Source of the DNA: Oscillospiraceae bacterium
GTDB taxonomy: Bacteria; Bacillota; Clostridia; Oscillospirales; Ruminococcaceae
Direction of reading: 5' to 3'
NCBI GenBank assembly: GCA_902798675.1
Contig: CADBXQ010000065.1
Coordinates: 1 to 5,406 of the forward strand
DNA: 5,406 bases
Part shown: piece after piece, positions 1-5,406 of the stretch
How positions within the stretch are numbered: the stretch's first letter is position 1
How the letters are laid out: every line of letters begins with the position of its first letter
Notes under the pieces: generated by a model
Told to the model about the DNA's origin: nothing
Databases searched by the model: none
What the model saw: the letters and a program-made list of their open reading frames with translations, nothing else
Made by a program: the position numbers and the translations under genes

Positions 1-230
1 TTTCTCAAAGACCTGCCAATAAGAAACTCAATGCTTAAATAATTGATTTGCTTGCGCCCTGTTGACAAATTTTGAGCTTTAAAATGACGGGCCTTGGTTT
101 TCAAAATTTTGTTAACGGTCATCGCAAGCGCCTTATAAAACTGCTCAACCGAAGCATCTTGTGGAGCTGTCCTGAGTTGACCGAGGGCGAAGACAATCTC
201 ATTTTTTAAATATTCTTTTGATATTTTCAT
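1..230 (-). CDS. glgP: glycogen/maltodextrin phosphorylase, N-terminal fragment (cut by window edge)
   Basis: Only the first 76 codons are present; the gene runs off the left edge. Glycogen phosphorylases (GT35, PLP-dependent) release glucose-1-phosphate from alpha-1,4-glucans in the cytoplasm. Seen here: an ATG at 228-230, an N-terminal helical region containing FYKALAMTVNKIL (residues 31-43), and the family hallmark YLSIEFLIGR (residues 64-73), which in full-length phosphorylases opens the conserved N-terminal lobe. The match and its distance from the N-terminus fit the family, whose members are usually about 750-850 residues; the PLP lysine and catalytic domain lie outside the window. A G-rich Shine-Dalgarno stretch (AAAGGGGG on the minus strand) ends five bases before the ATG. 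The gene is divergent from the LCP operon and has its own promoter at 309-337. glgP and malP cannot be told apart from this fragment. Confidence 0.9.
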   Translation of the reverse strand, partial: MKISKEYLKNEIVFALGQLRTAPQDASVEQFYKALAMTVNKILKTKARHFKAQNLSTGRKQINYLSIEFLIGRSLR

Positions 231-289
231 AAAAACCCCCTTTGCTTTAAAAAATTAAAATCAAAACACATTTTTATTATTCTTTCAGC

Positions 290-306
290 ATAACTGCCTA
301 TGTTAT
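290..306. promoter_or_regulatory. small inverted repeat at the glgP transcription start
   Basis: ATAAC (290-294) and GTTAT (302-306) form a 5-bp perfect dyad with a 7-base spacer. It overlaps the expected start point of the minus-strand promoter at 309-337, where a repressor could block initiation. Short dyads are common in AT-rich DNA and this does not match a CcpA cre site, so the operator role is only an inference. Confidence 0.2.
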
Positions 307-308
307 TA

Positions 309-337
309 ATTATATACAAATTTTTATATATAATCAA
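309..337 (-). promoter_or_regulatory. sigma-A promoter for glgP
   Basis: Read on the minus strand: -35 TTGATT (337-332, four of six consensus bases), a 17-base spacer, and a perfect -10 TATAAT (314-309). The start point should fall near 302, giving a leader of about 70 bases before the glgP ATG at 230. The -35 box directly abuts the 34-base dyad at 338-371. The optimal spacer and perfect -10 support it, but the surrounding AT-richness makes chance matches more likely than usual. Confidence 0.65.
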
Positions 338-371
338 GACAAATATAAATTTTGGATGTGTTATATTTGTC
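338..371. promoter_or_regulatory. 11-bp perfect inverted repeat behind the glgP -35 box (candidate operator)
   Basis: GACAAATATAA at 338-348 is the exact reverse complement of TTATATTTGTC at 361-371, with a 12-base spacer. The dyad begins at the base next to the -35 hexamer of the glgP promoter, so it covers roughly -36 to -69. This is the usual place for an activator that contacts RNA polymerase. An alternative is a stem-loop in a transcript, but no T-run follows on either strand, so it does not look like an intrinsic terminator. The bound regulator cannot be named. Confidence 0.45.
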
Positions 372-474
372 CCTATTTAAAGCAGTTCTTAAAACACCCG
401 GCTTTTTAATGAAAATCTTCAATAATTTCAAATATGCTTGACTAAATTCTAAAAAACAATGCAAAGAACAGGCA

Positions 475-582
475 AACCGCCGCCAGCTCACAACCAACTG
501 TAATATTAAATCTTTCTGAGTTTTCTCGTCTCTTTTAAAGCTGCCCTCAACAAGCGGTAGGCTGACGTCCTTGAGGGCGGTT
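475..582. ncRNA. candidate structured RNA or palindromic element (strand unknown)
   Basis: This GC-richer block sits in very AT-rich surroundings. Three complementary pairs can combine into a branched fold. AACCGCC (475-481) is complementary to GGCGGTT (576-582). CAGCT (484-488) is complementary to AGCTG (539-543). CCCTCAA (544-550) is complementary to TTGAGGG (571-577) around a 20-base loop. The first and third stems overlap by two bases and would have to share or alternate. If the first stem is not formed, the hairpin can extend to 539-550/571-582 with two G-U pairs. I recognise no known RNA family and see no clear promoter or T-run terminator for it on either strand. It could instead be a repeat element or a relic. 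Confidence 0.25.
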
Positions 583-745
583 AAATCAAATAGTACAATT
601 GGTGGATTTGCGCGTTTTTTTGCTTACTGTAGTAAATTAATTTCGAATTCTGGGTTTTGGGTTATAAAAAATTAATTTTTAATGTTGATTGTGTGAAAAA
701 AATGCACAAAATAAATACTGTGAAGCATCTCAAAATTTTGTTACC

Positions 746-780
746 TCGCAAAAATGTTCGATATTTTTTATGCTTTGCGA
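746..780. promoter_or_regulatory. 7-bp inverted repeat upstream of the LCP operon promoter
   Basis: TCGCAAA (746-752) and TTTGCGA (774-780) are perfect reverse complements separated by 21 bases, ending 31 bases before the -35 box at 812. A second, overlapping dyad is possible: AAGCAT (723-728) with ATGCTT (770-775). The position is compatible with a regulator site, but half-sites 28 bases apart centre to centre may also be chance. Confidence 0.25.
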
Positions 781-811
781 AATATATTTTTGGAATTTTT
801 TAAACAAAAGT

Positions 812-840
812 TTGACAAAATACTTTAAATTTGCTATAAT
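812..840 (+). promoter_or_regulatory. consensus sigma-A promoter of the LCP-desulfurase-thiI operon
   Basis: A perfect -35 TTGACA (812-817), a 17-base spacer and a perfect -10 TATAAT (835-840), preceded by TG at 832-833, which makes an extended -10. Transcription should start near 847, leaving a leader of about 105 bases before the LCP start codon. All twelve hexamer bases match consensus, so high basal activity is expected unless it is repressed. No comparable promoter is visible before the next two genes, so this one probably drives all three. Confidence 0.85.
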
Positions 841-935
841 TCACTCGTGTTTAACGGAATTGAGACGTGGGCTTGAGTTTTGGGAAGAGGAGTGTTTTTT
901 GTGTGAATTTTGATCATACTCATATATTTTGGGCT

Positions 936-942
936 GAAAGGG
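936..942 (+). promoter_or_regulatory. ribosome binding site that decides the LCP start
   Basis: GAAAGGG lies 10 bases before the ATG at 953 but only one base before the in-frame GTG at 944. The spacing favours the ATG. In-frame stop codons at 911 and 935 exclude any start further upstream. Confidence 0.6.
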
Positions 943-952
943 TGTGTTATAT

Positions 953-2164
953 ATGACAAACAAAAATATGGGTCATGGAGAAAGAAAAAAAAGATCTTCT
1001 AGTTCCCAAAAGATTCGTTATGTTAGAACTAATCGGCCTTCTGAAAAAAATGTTCGCTCAAGGCCCGGTTTAGCGCGCAGATATAGGCCTGATGGACGCC
1101 GAAAAAGAGCAAGAAAAATCGGGAAATTTGTTGTTGCTTTTGCTGCTGTTTTTTTGGCCTCAGTCATATTTTTTGTCGCGTGCTATGCTTTTTCGATTTT
1201 GTCAAAATTTCAACATGACGACCTGACAAATGACGACATCGGAATAGACAAAGAGCAATTTTTTGAGGGTGATCAAGCAATCGTCAACATTGCGCTGCTT
1301 GGAGTTGATGATAATGGAACTTCTGATGCGATAATCATTGCAAGCATAGACGCAAATCGAAATAAAATTAAACTGACCTCAATTTTGCGAGACAGTTTGG
1401 TTAAAGTTGAGCCTAATGGAAAAAAGTCGTATTATACTAAATTAAATGAAGCCTTTGGAAATGGAGGCGCAGCAACGACTTTAAAAGCAATAAATCGCAA
1501 TTTCAATTTGAATATAAAAGAATATGTTTCAATAAAATTTGAAGGACTGTCGGCAATAATTGACATGGTTGGAGGAGTCAAGCTAAACATAACAAAGGAA
1601 GAAGCAGAGCATATTAACGGACTGATCGCCAGCACTCAGGGTCATAAGCATTGTCCGATGGTTGAGGGATATGGAGACGTGACGCTAAATGGAATTCAAG
1701 CGATTGAATATGCGCGAATTCGCAAAAAGGCCAATCAAAATGGGCAAAGCGATGACTATGGCCGGACTGATCGCCAAAGAGCGGTTTTGGAGGTTTTGTT
1801 TGAAAAAGCAAAAAATATGCCATATAATGAAATTCTCGGCTTGGTCGATATATTTTTGCAGCACATGAAAACTTCTCTGGATTTAAACAAAATCATAGAG
1901 CTGTCAAAAATATTAAAAAACGATAATATATCTGTTTTGCAAAATAGGGTCCCTATGGTTGAATATACTATAGATAGAGACTATCATTATTCACTTAATG
2001 GGATAAATAAGTCAACCGTCTATTATAATCTAAAATATGCTGGGCAGCTGATTAATGCGTTCATATATGACGACATCTTGCCGGATGAGTATATTGAAAG
2101 AAATCCGCCGCCGCTTGAGGGTGGGCCGCTCGACAGCCATTCTGGGGTTCTTGAAAATTCATAA
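953..2164 (+). CDS. LCP (LytR-CpsA-Psr) family cell-wall polymer ligase, membrane anchored
   Basis: LCP enzymes move undecaprenyl-linked glycopolymers such as teichoic acids or capsule onto peptidoglycan at the outer membrane face. With the ATG at 953 the protein has 403 residues: a very basic cytoplasmic tail (1-57), one transmembrane helix (about 58-82) and an extracellular LCP domain (about 112-287). Visible family motifs are IALLGVDDNGTSDAIIIASID (113-133, split here as IALLGVDD then the SDAIIIASID strand), SILRD (143-147, the usual S-x-P-R-D with Leu for Pro), KLNEAFGNGG (163-172), a DMVGGVKL strand (204-211), LNGIQAIEYARIR (245-257) and DYGRTDRQR (268-276). These hold the conserved arginines and aspartates that bind the lipid pyrophosphate. 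A Pro-rich tail ends the protein. It is the first gene of the operon, 50 bp ahead of the desulfurase. Which polymer it handles cannot be told. Confidence 0.9.
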   Translation: MTNKNMGHGERKKRSSSSQKIRYVRTNRPSEKNVRSRPGLARRYRPDGRRKRARKIGKFVVAFAAVFLASVIFFVACYAFSILSKFQHDDLTNDDIGIDKEQFFEGDQAIVNIALLGVDDNGTSDAIIIASIDANRNKIKLTSILRDSLVKVEPNGKKSYYTKLNEAFGNGGAATTLKAINRNFNLNIKEYVSIKFEGLSAIIDMVGGVKLNITKEEAEHINGLIASTQGHKHCPMVEGYGDVTLNGIQAIEYARIRKKANQNGQSDDYGRTDRQRAVLEVLFEKAKNMPYNEILGLVDIFLQHMKTSLDLNKIIELSKILKNDNISVLQNRVPMVEYTIDRDYHYSLNGINKSTVYYNLKYAGQLINAFIYDDILPDEYIERNPPPLEGGPLDSHSGVLENS

Positions 2165-2214
2165 TAATGTCTAATATTTATGAAGCTGTATATTAATTTT
2201 AGAGGAAGGGACGC

Positions 2215-3345
2215 ATGTATTATTTTGATAATGCAGCCACAACGAAAGTTTTAAAACCGGCGGCTGATTTGGCTTTAAAGTGTATGACGCAGATGTATGG
2301 AAATCCTTCTTCTTTGCATAAAATGGGGCTTGAGGCGGAGGAAATTTTAGATTCTGCTCGAAAATCAATAGCAGATGTTTTAAATTGTGAACCAAGTGAG
2401 ATAATTTTCACTTCTTGCGCAACAGAAAGCGTGAACATGGCGCTTTTTGGTTCTCTGAAAAACTCAAAACACACAGGGAAAAAAATAATCACAACGTCCA
2501 TCGAGCACGCCTCTACTGCTAAATGTGTTGAAAAATTTGAAGAACAGGGATATAGCGTTGTTAGAATATTTCCTAAAGATGTTGAAAATTTTTCAAAGAA
2601 TCTTATAAATGAAGTTGATGAAAAAACTTTTTTGATCAGTTTGATCCATGTTAATAATGAAAACGGGCTGATTCTTCCGATTGAAGAAATTGCAAAGCAG
2701 GCCAAACTGAAAAATCCAAATTTGCTGATTCATGTGGATATTGTTCAGTCTTTTTGCAAAATGCCGCTGGATCTTTCGAAATTGAAAATAGATCTGGCTT
2801 CCTTTTCGGGCCACAAAATCAATGCGCCTAAGGGAGTTGGAGGGCTATATATTCGAAAGGGGACAAAAATTTTAAAAAGAAGTTTTGGAGGAGGCCAGGA
2901 AAACAATTTTCGCTCGGGGACAGAGGCGGTTCCGGCAATTGCTGCGTTTGGCCTTGCTGCTAAAATCAATCGAGAGAGAATGGATGATTCTTTGAAACAT
3001 TATCATTCGCTGAAAAATCATCTTGTGAGAAAAATAAAAGATAGCAGCGATATATATATTAATTCGCCCGCCGGTTGCGCTCCATATATAGTGAATATGT
3101 CGATAAAAGGAATTCGCTCTGAAATTATGCTGCATTTTTTGGAGCAAAATGGGTTTATTGTTTCGTCTGGGTCGGCTTGTTCGGGAGCCAGGAAAAGCGG
3201 CGTTTTGCAAAGTATGGGATATTCTAAAGCGCGGGAAGATTGTGCGATAAGAATAAGTTTTTCGCCCGAAAACACAATTTCTCAAATTGATATGCTTGTT
3301 GATGCTATAGAACAAGGTCAAAAAAAGCTGATAAAGTCATGTTAA
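2215..3345 (+). CDS. cysteine desulfurase, NifS/IscS family (likely sulfur donor to ThiI)
   Basis: This PLP enzyme converts L-cysteine to alanine and holds the sulfur as a cysteine persulfide for transfer. The 376-residue length is normal for the family. Visible signatures are YFDNAATT (3-10), GNPSS (29-33), ATES (69-72), His98 in SIEHAS (stacks on PLP), HVNNENG (145-151), HVDIVQ with Asp175 and Gln178, the PLP lysine Lys201 in SGHK, GGGQENNFRSGTE (225-237), and the active-site Cys322 in SSGSACS. The loop after Cys322 is short before GVLQSMG, unlike the longer IscS loop. AGAGGAAGG at 2201-2209 is a strong ribosome site for the ATG. The gene stands 44 bp before thiI, the same pairing as NifZ-ThiI in Bacillus subtilis, so its main job is probably tRNA thiolation. 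A more general role in Fe-S or thiamine sulfur supply is possible. The GTES motif reads CATES here. Confidence 0.93.
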   Translation: MYYFDNAATTKVLKPAADLALKCMTQMYGNPSSLHKMGLEAEEILDSARKSIADVLNCEPSEIIFTSCATESVNMALFGSLKNSKHTGKKIITTSIEHASTAKCVEKFEEQGYSVVRIFPKDVENFSKNLINEVDEKTFLISLIHVNNENGLILPIEEIAKQAKLKNPNLLIHVDIVQSFCKMPLDLSKLKIDLASFSGHKINAPKGVGGLYIRKGTKILKRSFGGGQENNFRSGTEAVPAIAAFGLAAKINRERMDDSLKHYHSLKNHLVRKIKDSSDIYINSPAGCAPYIVNMSIKGIRSEIMLHFLEQNGFIVSSGSACSGARKSGVLQSMGYSKAREDCAIRISFSPENTISQIDMLVDAIEQGQKKLIKSC

Positions 3346-3389
3346 ATTGATTTTGTTCATTTTTAATCTAATAAAAAGGAAGTTTATGT

Positions 3390-4577
3390 ATGGATGAAGT
3401 TATTTTGATAAAAGAAGGCGAAATCGCTCTAAAAGGCTTGAATCGGTCTGATTTTGAAAATCGCTTGATCAAAAACATTAAGCAAAAGCTCAAATTGCTT
3501 GGAAAATTCAGATATGAAAACGCTCAATCCACGCTAACTGTTGAGCCTTTGGAAGAATGCGACATGGACTTGGTCGAAAAAAAAATATCAACTGTTTTTG
3601 GAATAGCATCCTATTCACGGGCAGCCAAAGCGCCAAAAAATTTCGACAAAATCAAGTCTGTTGCTAAAAATTATCTACAGGATCACCTAAAAATATGCAA
3701 AACTTTTAAGGTTGAGGCTCGCAGGTCGGATAAAAGTTTTCCCCTAAAATCTCCGCAGATTTGCGCTGAAATGGGCGAATTTTTGCTGGATAAATTTTCG
3801 AATTTGCGCGTTGACGTGAATAAACCGGATGCTGTTGTTAACATTGAAATTCGCGATAAGGCCGCATACATATATTCAAAGAAGTTTTCGGGGGCAGGAG
3901 GGCTTCCTCAAGGCTGTGGCGGCGATGGAATGCTTCTGATTTCGGGCGGAATTGACAGCCCTGTTGCGGGGTGGATGATGGCAAAAAGAGGTTTAAAGCT
4001 CCAGGCGATTCACTTTGCGAGCCCTCCATATACAAGCGAACGAGCCCTAAAAAAAACAGAAAAGCTGGTTTCTCGGCTATGCAGATGGTGTGACTGCATA
4101 CCGTTTCATTGCGTTGACTTTGCTGAATTTCAAGAAGAAATACACAAAAAGTGCCCAAAAGATTTGATGACGATAATCCTTCGAAGGATGATGATGAAAA
4201 TTTCGCAAGCAATAATTAACCATCAAAATAGTCGAGGCTACTGCAATATTCAGGCGATTGTCACGGGGGAGAGCCTGGGGCAGGTTGCAAGCCAAACCCT
4301 TGGAGCCACCTTATGCACAAATTCTGCATGTTCTTTGCCGGTTTTTAGGCCATTGATCGGTATGGATAAATCGGAAATTGTCAGTTTGGCGCGAAAAATA
4401 GGCACTTTTGAAACCTCAATCCTGCCATATGAAGATTGTTGCACTGTTTTCACCCCCAAACATCCCCGGACCAAGCCACGATTATCTGACGTTGAGAATG
4501 CTGAAAAAAATCTAGACGTTGAAAAATTAATTAAAGAGGCGGTTAAAAAAACAAAGTTCTATTTAATTCGCGAATAA
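3390..4577 (+). CDS. thiI: tRNA 4-thiouridine(8) synthase ThiI, rhodanese-less form
   Basis: ThiI adenylates U8 of tRNA and replaces its oxygen with sulfur, giving 4-thiouridine, a near-UV sensor; in some bacteria it also serves thiazole synthesis. The 395 residues give a ferredoxin-like N-terminal domain (about 1-75), a THUMP domain (about 76-165) and a PP-loop ATPase domain (about 178-390). The PP-loop is SGGIDSPVA (185-193). Further family blocks are SPPYTSERA (211-219), LRRMMMKI (264-271), VTGESLGQVASQT (291-303), PLIGMDKSEI (321-330) and PYEDCCTVFTP (346-356), where Cys351 matches the sulfur-transfer cysteine 344 of the E. coli enzyme. The C-terminal rhodanese domain of E. coli ThiI is absent, as in Bacillus, so sulfur should come directly from the desulfurase encoded just upstream. 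An unusual cysteine cluster lies at 231, 234, 236 and 241. AAAAAGGAAG (3373-3382) precedes the ATG with suitable spacing. Confidence 0.96.
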   Translation: MDEVILIKEGEIALKGLNRSDFENRLIKNIKQKLKLLGKFRYENAQSTLTVEPLEECDMDLVEKKISTVFGIASYSRAAKAPKNFDKIKSVAKNYLQDHLKICKTFKVEARRSDKSFPLKSPQICAEMGEFLLDKFSNLRVDVNKPDAVVNIEIRDKAAYIYSKKFSGAGGLPQGCGGDGMLLISGGIDSPVAGWMMAKRGLKLQAIHFASPPYTSERALKKTEKLVSRLCRWCDCIPFHCVDFAEFQEEIHKKCPKDLMTIILRRMMMKISQAIINHQNSRGYCNIQAIVTGESLGQVASQTLGATLCTNSACSLPVFRPLIGMDKSEIVSLARKIGTFETSILPYEDCCTVFTPKHPRTKPRLSDVENAEKNLDVEKLIKEAVKKTKFYLIRE

Positions 4578-4602
4578 AACACATATATCACGTGATTTTA
4601 TT
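4573..4602 (+). terminator. weak candidate terminator hairpin overlapping the thiI stop
   Basis: AATAAAACAC (4573-4582) can pair with GTG (4592-4594) and TTTTATT (4596-4602), with one bulged A at 4595 and a 9-base loop. The stem is AT-rich and is followed only by a broken T-rich stretch (TATATTTTCC). It includes the thiI stop codon at 4575-4577. A perfect 10-base palindrome, ATCACGTGAT (4587-4596), lies inside. This is the best termination signal in the convergent spacer, but it is weak. Confidence 0.3.
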
Positions 4603-4662
4603 ATATTTTCCGTATAACAAGCATTATGTGATGTTGGTTTTGTTTGAGACTGGATTGAATTT

Positions 4663-4680
4663 ATATGATTTTTGTCATAT
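4663..4680. terminator. small hairpin in the convergent spacer
   Basis: ATATGA (4663-4668) and TCATAT (4675-4680) form a 6-bp AT-rich stem with a 6-base loop, between the ends of thiI and the S66 gene. It could assist termination from either side, but the stem is weak and the T-run on either strand is poor. Confidence 0.15.
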
Positions 4681-4724
4681 TTATTATTGTATGAGAATTA
4701 ATTGTGAATGAATTTGAGAAAGTT

Positions 4725-5406
4725 TCATTTAATAAAAGGCTGGTCTATTATCAGTTTATCCTTTTGAATTGTTGCTCTGGCGCCGATCGGAATGGTTAGG
4801 GGATTTTCGATGTGGCCGGCGTGGACGTTATATAGAATTGGAAAATCATATTCCTTCAAAACGTCAAAACACGCTTCTAGCATGGCTTCTTGGTTGGATT
4901 TTGAAAATGTCCCGATGACGACCCCCGAAAGCTTGTCCAAAATTCCTGCGAGTTTGAATTGCCAAAGTATTCGATGGATTCCGTGGGCAGATCCTTCCGT
5001 TTCTTCGAAAAATAAAAGCCGACCGTTTGAAAAGAAAAGCAGATGGTATTATAAATTTCTGTTTTATCTTGAGGATTTGTCAATATTTGTATTAAATTAT
5101 CAAATGTTTTGTCTTTTTTATAATTCAGGGTTGACCCAAGCAGCGGACCGTGGAAGGTTATTACTCCCGATTTTTTCAGGATTGCGAGTTCAGCGGCTGT
5201 TTCATCGCTAAAACCCACAAAGATTTTGTTGTTTTGCCTAAACGAATCATAGTCAATTTTGTCTAGCGTTTGCATGGTTCCGGAGCCTCCGCAAAATGCG
5301 AAGATAGCCTTGATTTCAGGGTCTTTAACAGCTTTGTTGAAGATGTCTGCGCGGAGTTGTTTTGTTTCGTCGCCCAGATCGAGATTTGTGGCTGTGAAAG
5401 ATTCAT
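4725..5406 (-). pseudogene. S66-family LD-carboxypeptidase (LdcA/MccF-like), frameshifted and 5'-truncated by the window
   Basis: Intact S66 enzymes are cytoplasmic serine peptidases that remove the terminal D-Ala from muramoyl tetrapeptides during peptidoglycan recycling, or detoxify microcin C. The upstream frame is open from the right edge to about 5050. It reads IKAIFAFCGGSGT, then KIDYDSF, the nucleophile motif VGFSDETAAEL (Ser codon 5207-5209) and VITFHGP. The downstream frame, offset by one base, is open from 5048 to the TGA at 4725-4727. It reads GRLLFFEE (catalytic Glu codon 5004-5006), GIHRILWQFKLAGIL, GVVIGTF and VHAGHIENP (catalytic His codon 4812-4814). Neither frame contains the conserved GGNL block normally found between these halves. 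The linker is roughly 25-30 residues shorter than in E. coli LdcA, recalled from memory. A deletion of 3n+1 bases near 5012-5056 explains both facts. A misassembly remains possible. The gene converges on thiI. Confidence 0.8.

Larger units (their letters stand above)
372..811. other. long intergenic stretch without a convincing gene
   Basis: This is the gene-free core of the divergent region between glgP and the LCP gene. No reading frame here resembles a protein family, and the longest candidate (689-913, plus strand) lacks a good ribosome site and contains the operon promoter. The stretch is strongly AT-rich except for a GC-richer block at about 471-582, listed separately as a possible structured RNA. 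It also holds small dyads: TTGTGTG/TGCACAA (689-695/703-709, seven pairs counting two G-T wobbles, around a run of seven A), TTACT-GT-AGTAA near 624-635, and the 7-bp repeat at 746-780. No tRNA, known riboswitch or insertion-sequence end was recognised. Confidence 0.6.

Noticed and set aside
329..334. Plus-strand TATAAT opposite the glgP promoter
   Set aside because: The matching -35 position reads TTAATT, a poor match, in an AT-rich run; the minus-strand promoter explains the region better.
598..624. T-box-like string: GGTGG followed by GCGCG and a run of T
   Set aside because: It does not match the conserved T-box GGGTGGTACCGCG, there is no terminator stem before the T-run, and the downstream gene is not a tRNA-synthetase or amino-acid gene.
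101..743. Direct repeat TCAAAATTTTGTTA at 101-114 and 730-743
   Set aside because: A 14-base AT-rich match, one copy inside glgP coding sequence, with no extension on either side; probably chance.
689..913. 74-residue plus-strand open frame between the intergenic block and the LCP gene
   Set aside because: Weak start context with no ribosome site, no family resemblance, and the operon promoter lies inside it; it ends in the LCP leader.
2220..2705. 161-residue minus-strand open frame inside the desulfurase gene
   Set aside because: Antisense shadow of a strongly conserved coding sequence, with no family features or plausible start signals.
5004..5030. Programmed -1 frameshift joining the two halves of the S66 gene
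   Set aside because: The local heptamer T TTT TCG is not a good slippery site, S66 genes are not known to need frameshifting, and the missing GGNL segment would still be unexplained.
4792..5211. 139-residue plus-strand open frame antisense to the S66 gene
   Set aside because: It is the shadow of a recognisable S66 coding sequence on the other strand and has no family features of its own.

Overview
The window comes from an AT-rich, low-GC Gram-positive-like bacterium, most likely a member of Bacillota close to Clostridia. The evidence is near-consensus sigma-A promoters, purine-rich Shine-Dalgarno sites, an LCP (LytR-CpsA-Psr) cell-wall protein, a rhodanese-less ThiI of the Bacillus/Clostridium type next to a dedicated cysteine desulfurase, and AT-biased codon use. 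The exact lineage cannot be read from the sequence.

Layout. (1) 1-230, minus strand: the first 76 codons of a glycogen/maltodextrin phosphorylase, cut by the window edge. Its own promoter lies at 309-337, and an 11-bp perfect inverted repeat sits directly behind the -35 box. (2) 231-943: a roughly 700-bp divergent intergenic region with no convincing gene. It holds the glgP promoter, a GC-richer block at about 471-582 that can fold into a branched structure, a second inverted repeat (746-780), and a very strong sigma-A promoter (812-840) facing right. (3) 953-4577, plus strand: a probable three-gene operon of an LCP-family cell-wall polymer ligase, a NifS-type cysteine desulfurase and ThiI. 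Gaps are 44-50 bp, with no visible internal promoter or terminator. (4) 4578-4724: a short convergent spacer with only weak hairpins. (5) 4725-5406, minus strand: an S66-family LD-carboxypeptidase (LdcA/MccF-like) whose 5' end lies outside the window. It is broken by a frameshift that coincides with the loss of the conserved GGNL segment, so it is probably a pseudogene.

How the genes work together. The desulfurase takes sulfur from cysteine as a persulfide and can pass it to ThiI, which activates U8 of tRNA with ATP to make 4-thiouridine; ThiI may also supply sulfur for thiamine thiazole. ThiI here has no C-terminal rhodanese domain, as in the Bacillus NifZ-ThiI pair, but it carries an unusual cysteine cluster. 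The LCP protein is envelope-related and has no obvious biochemical link to sulfur transfer; it appears to share the transcript. The LD-carboxypeptidase would act on peptidoglycan peptides if intact.

I see no defence system, mobile element, CRISPR array, tRNA or rRNA. The most noteworthy points are the broken S66 gene, the dyad at the glgP promoter, the possible structured RNA in the divergent region and the cysteine cluster in ThiI.
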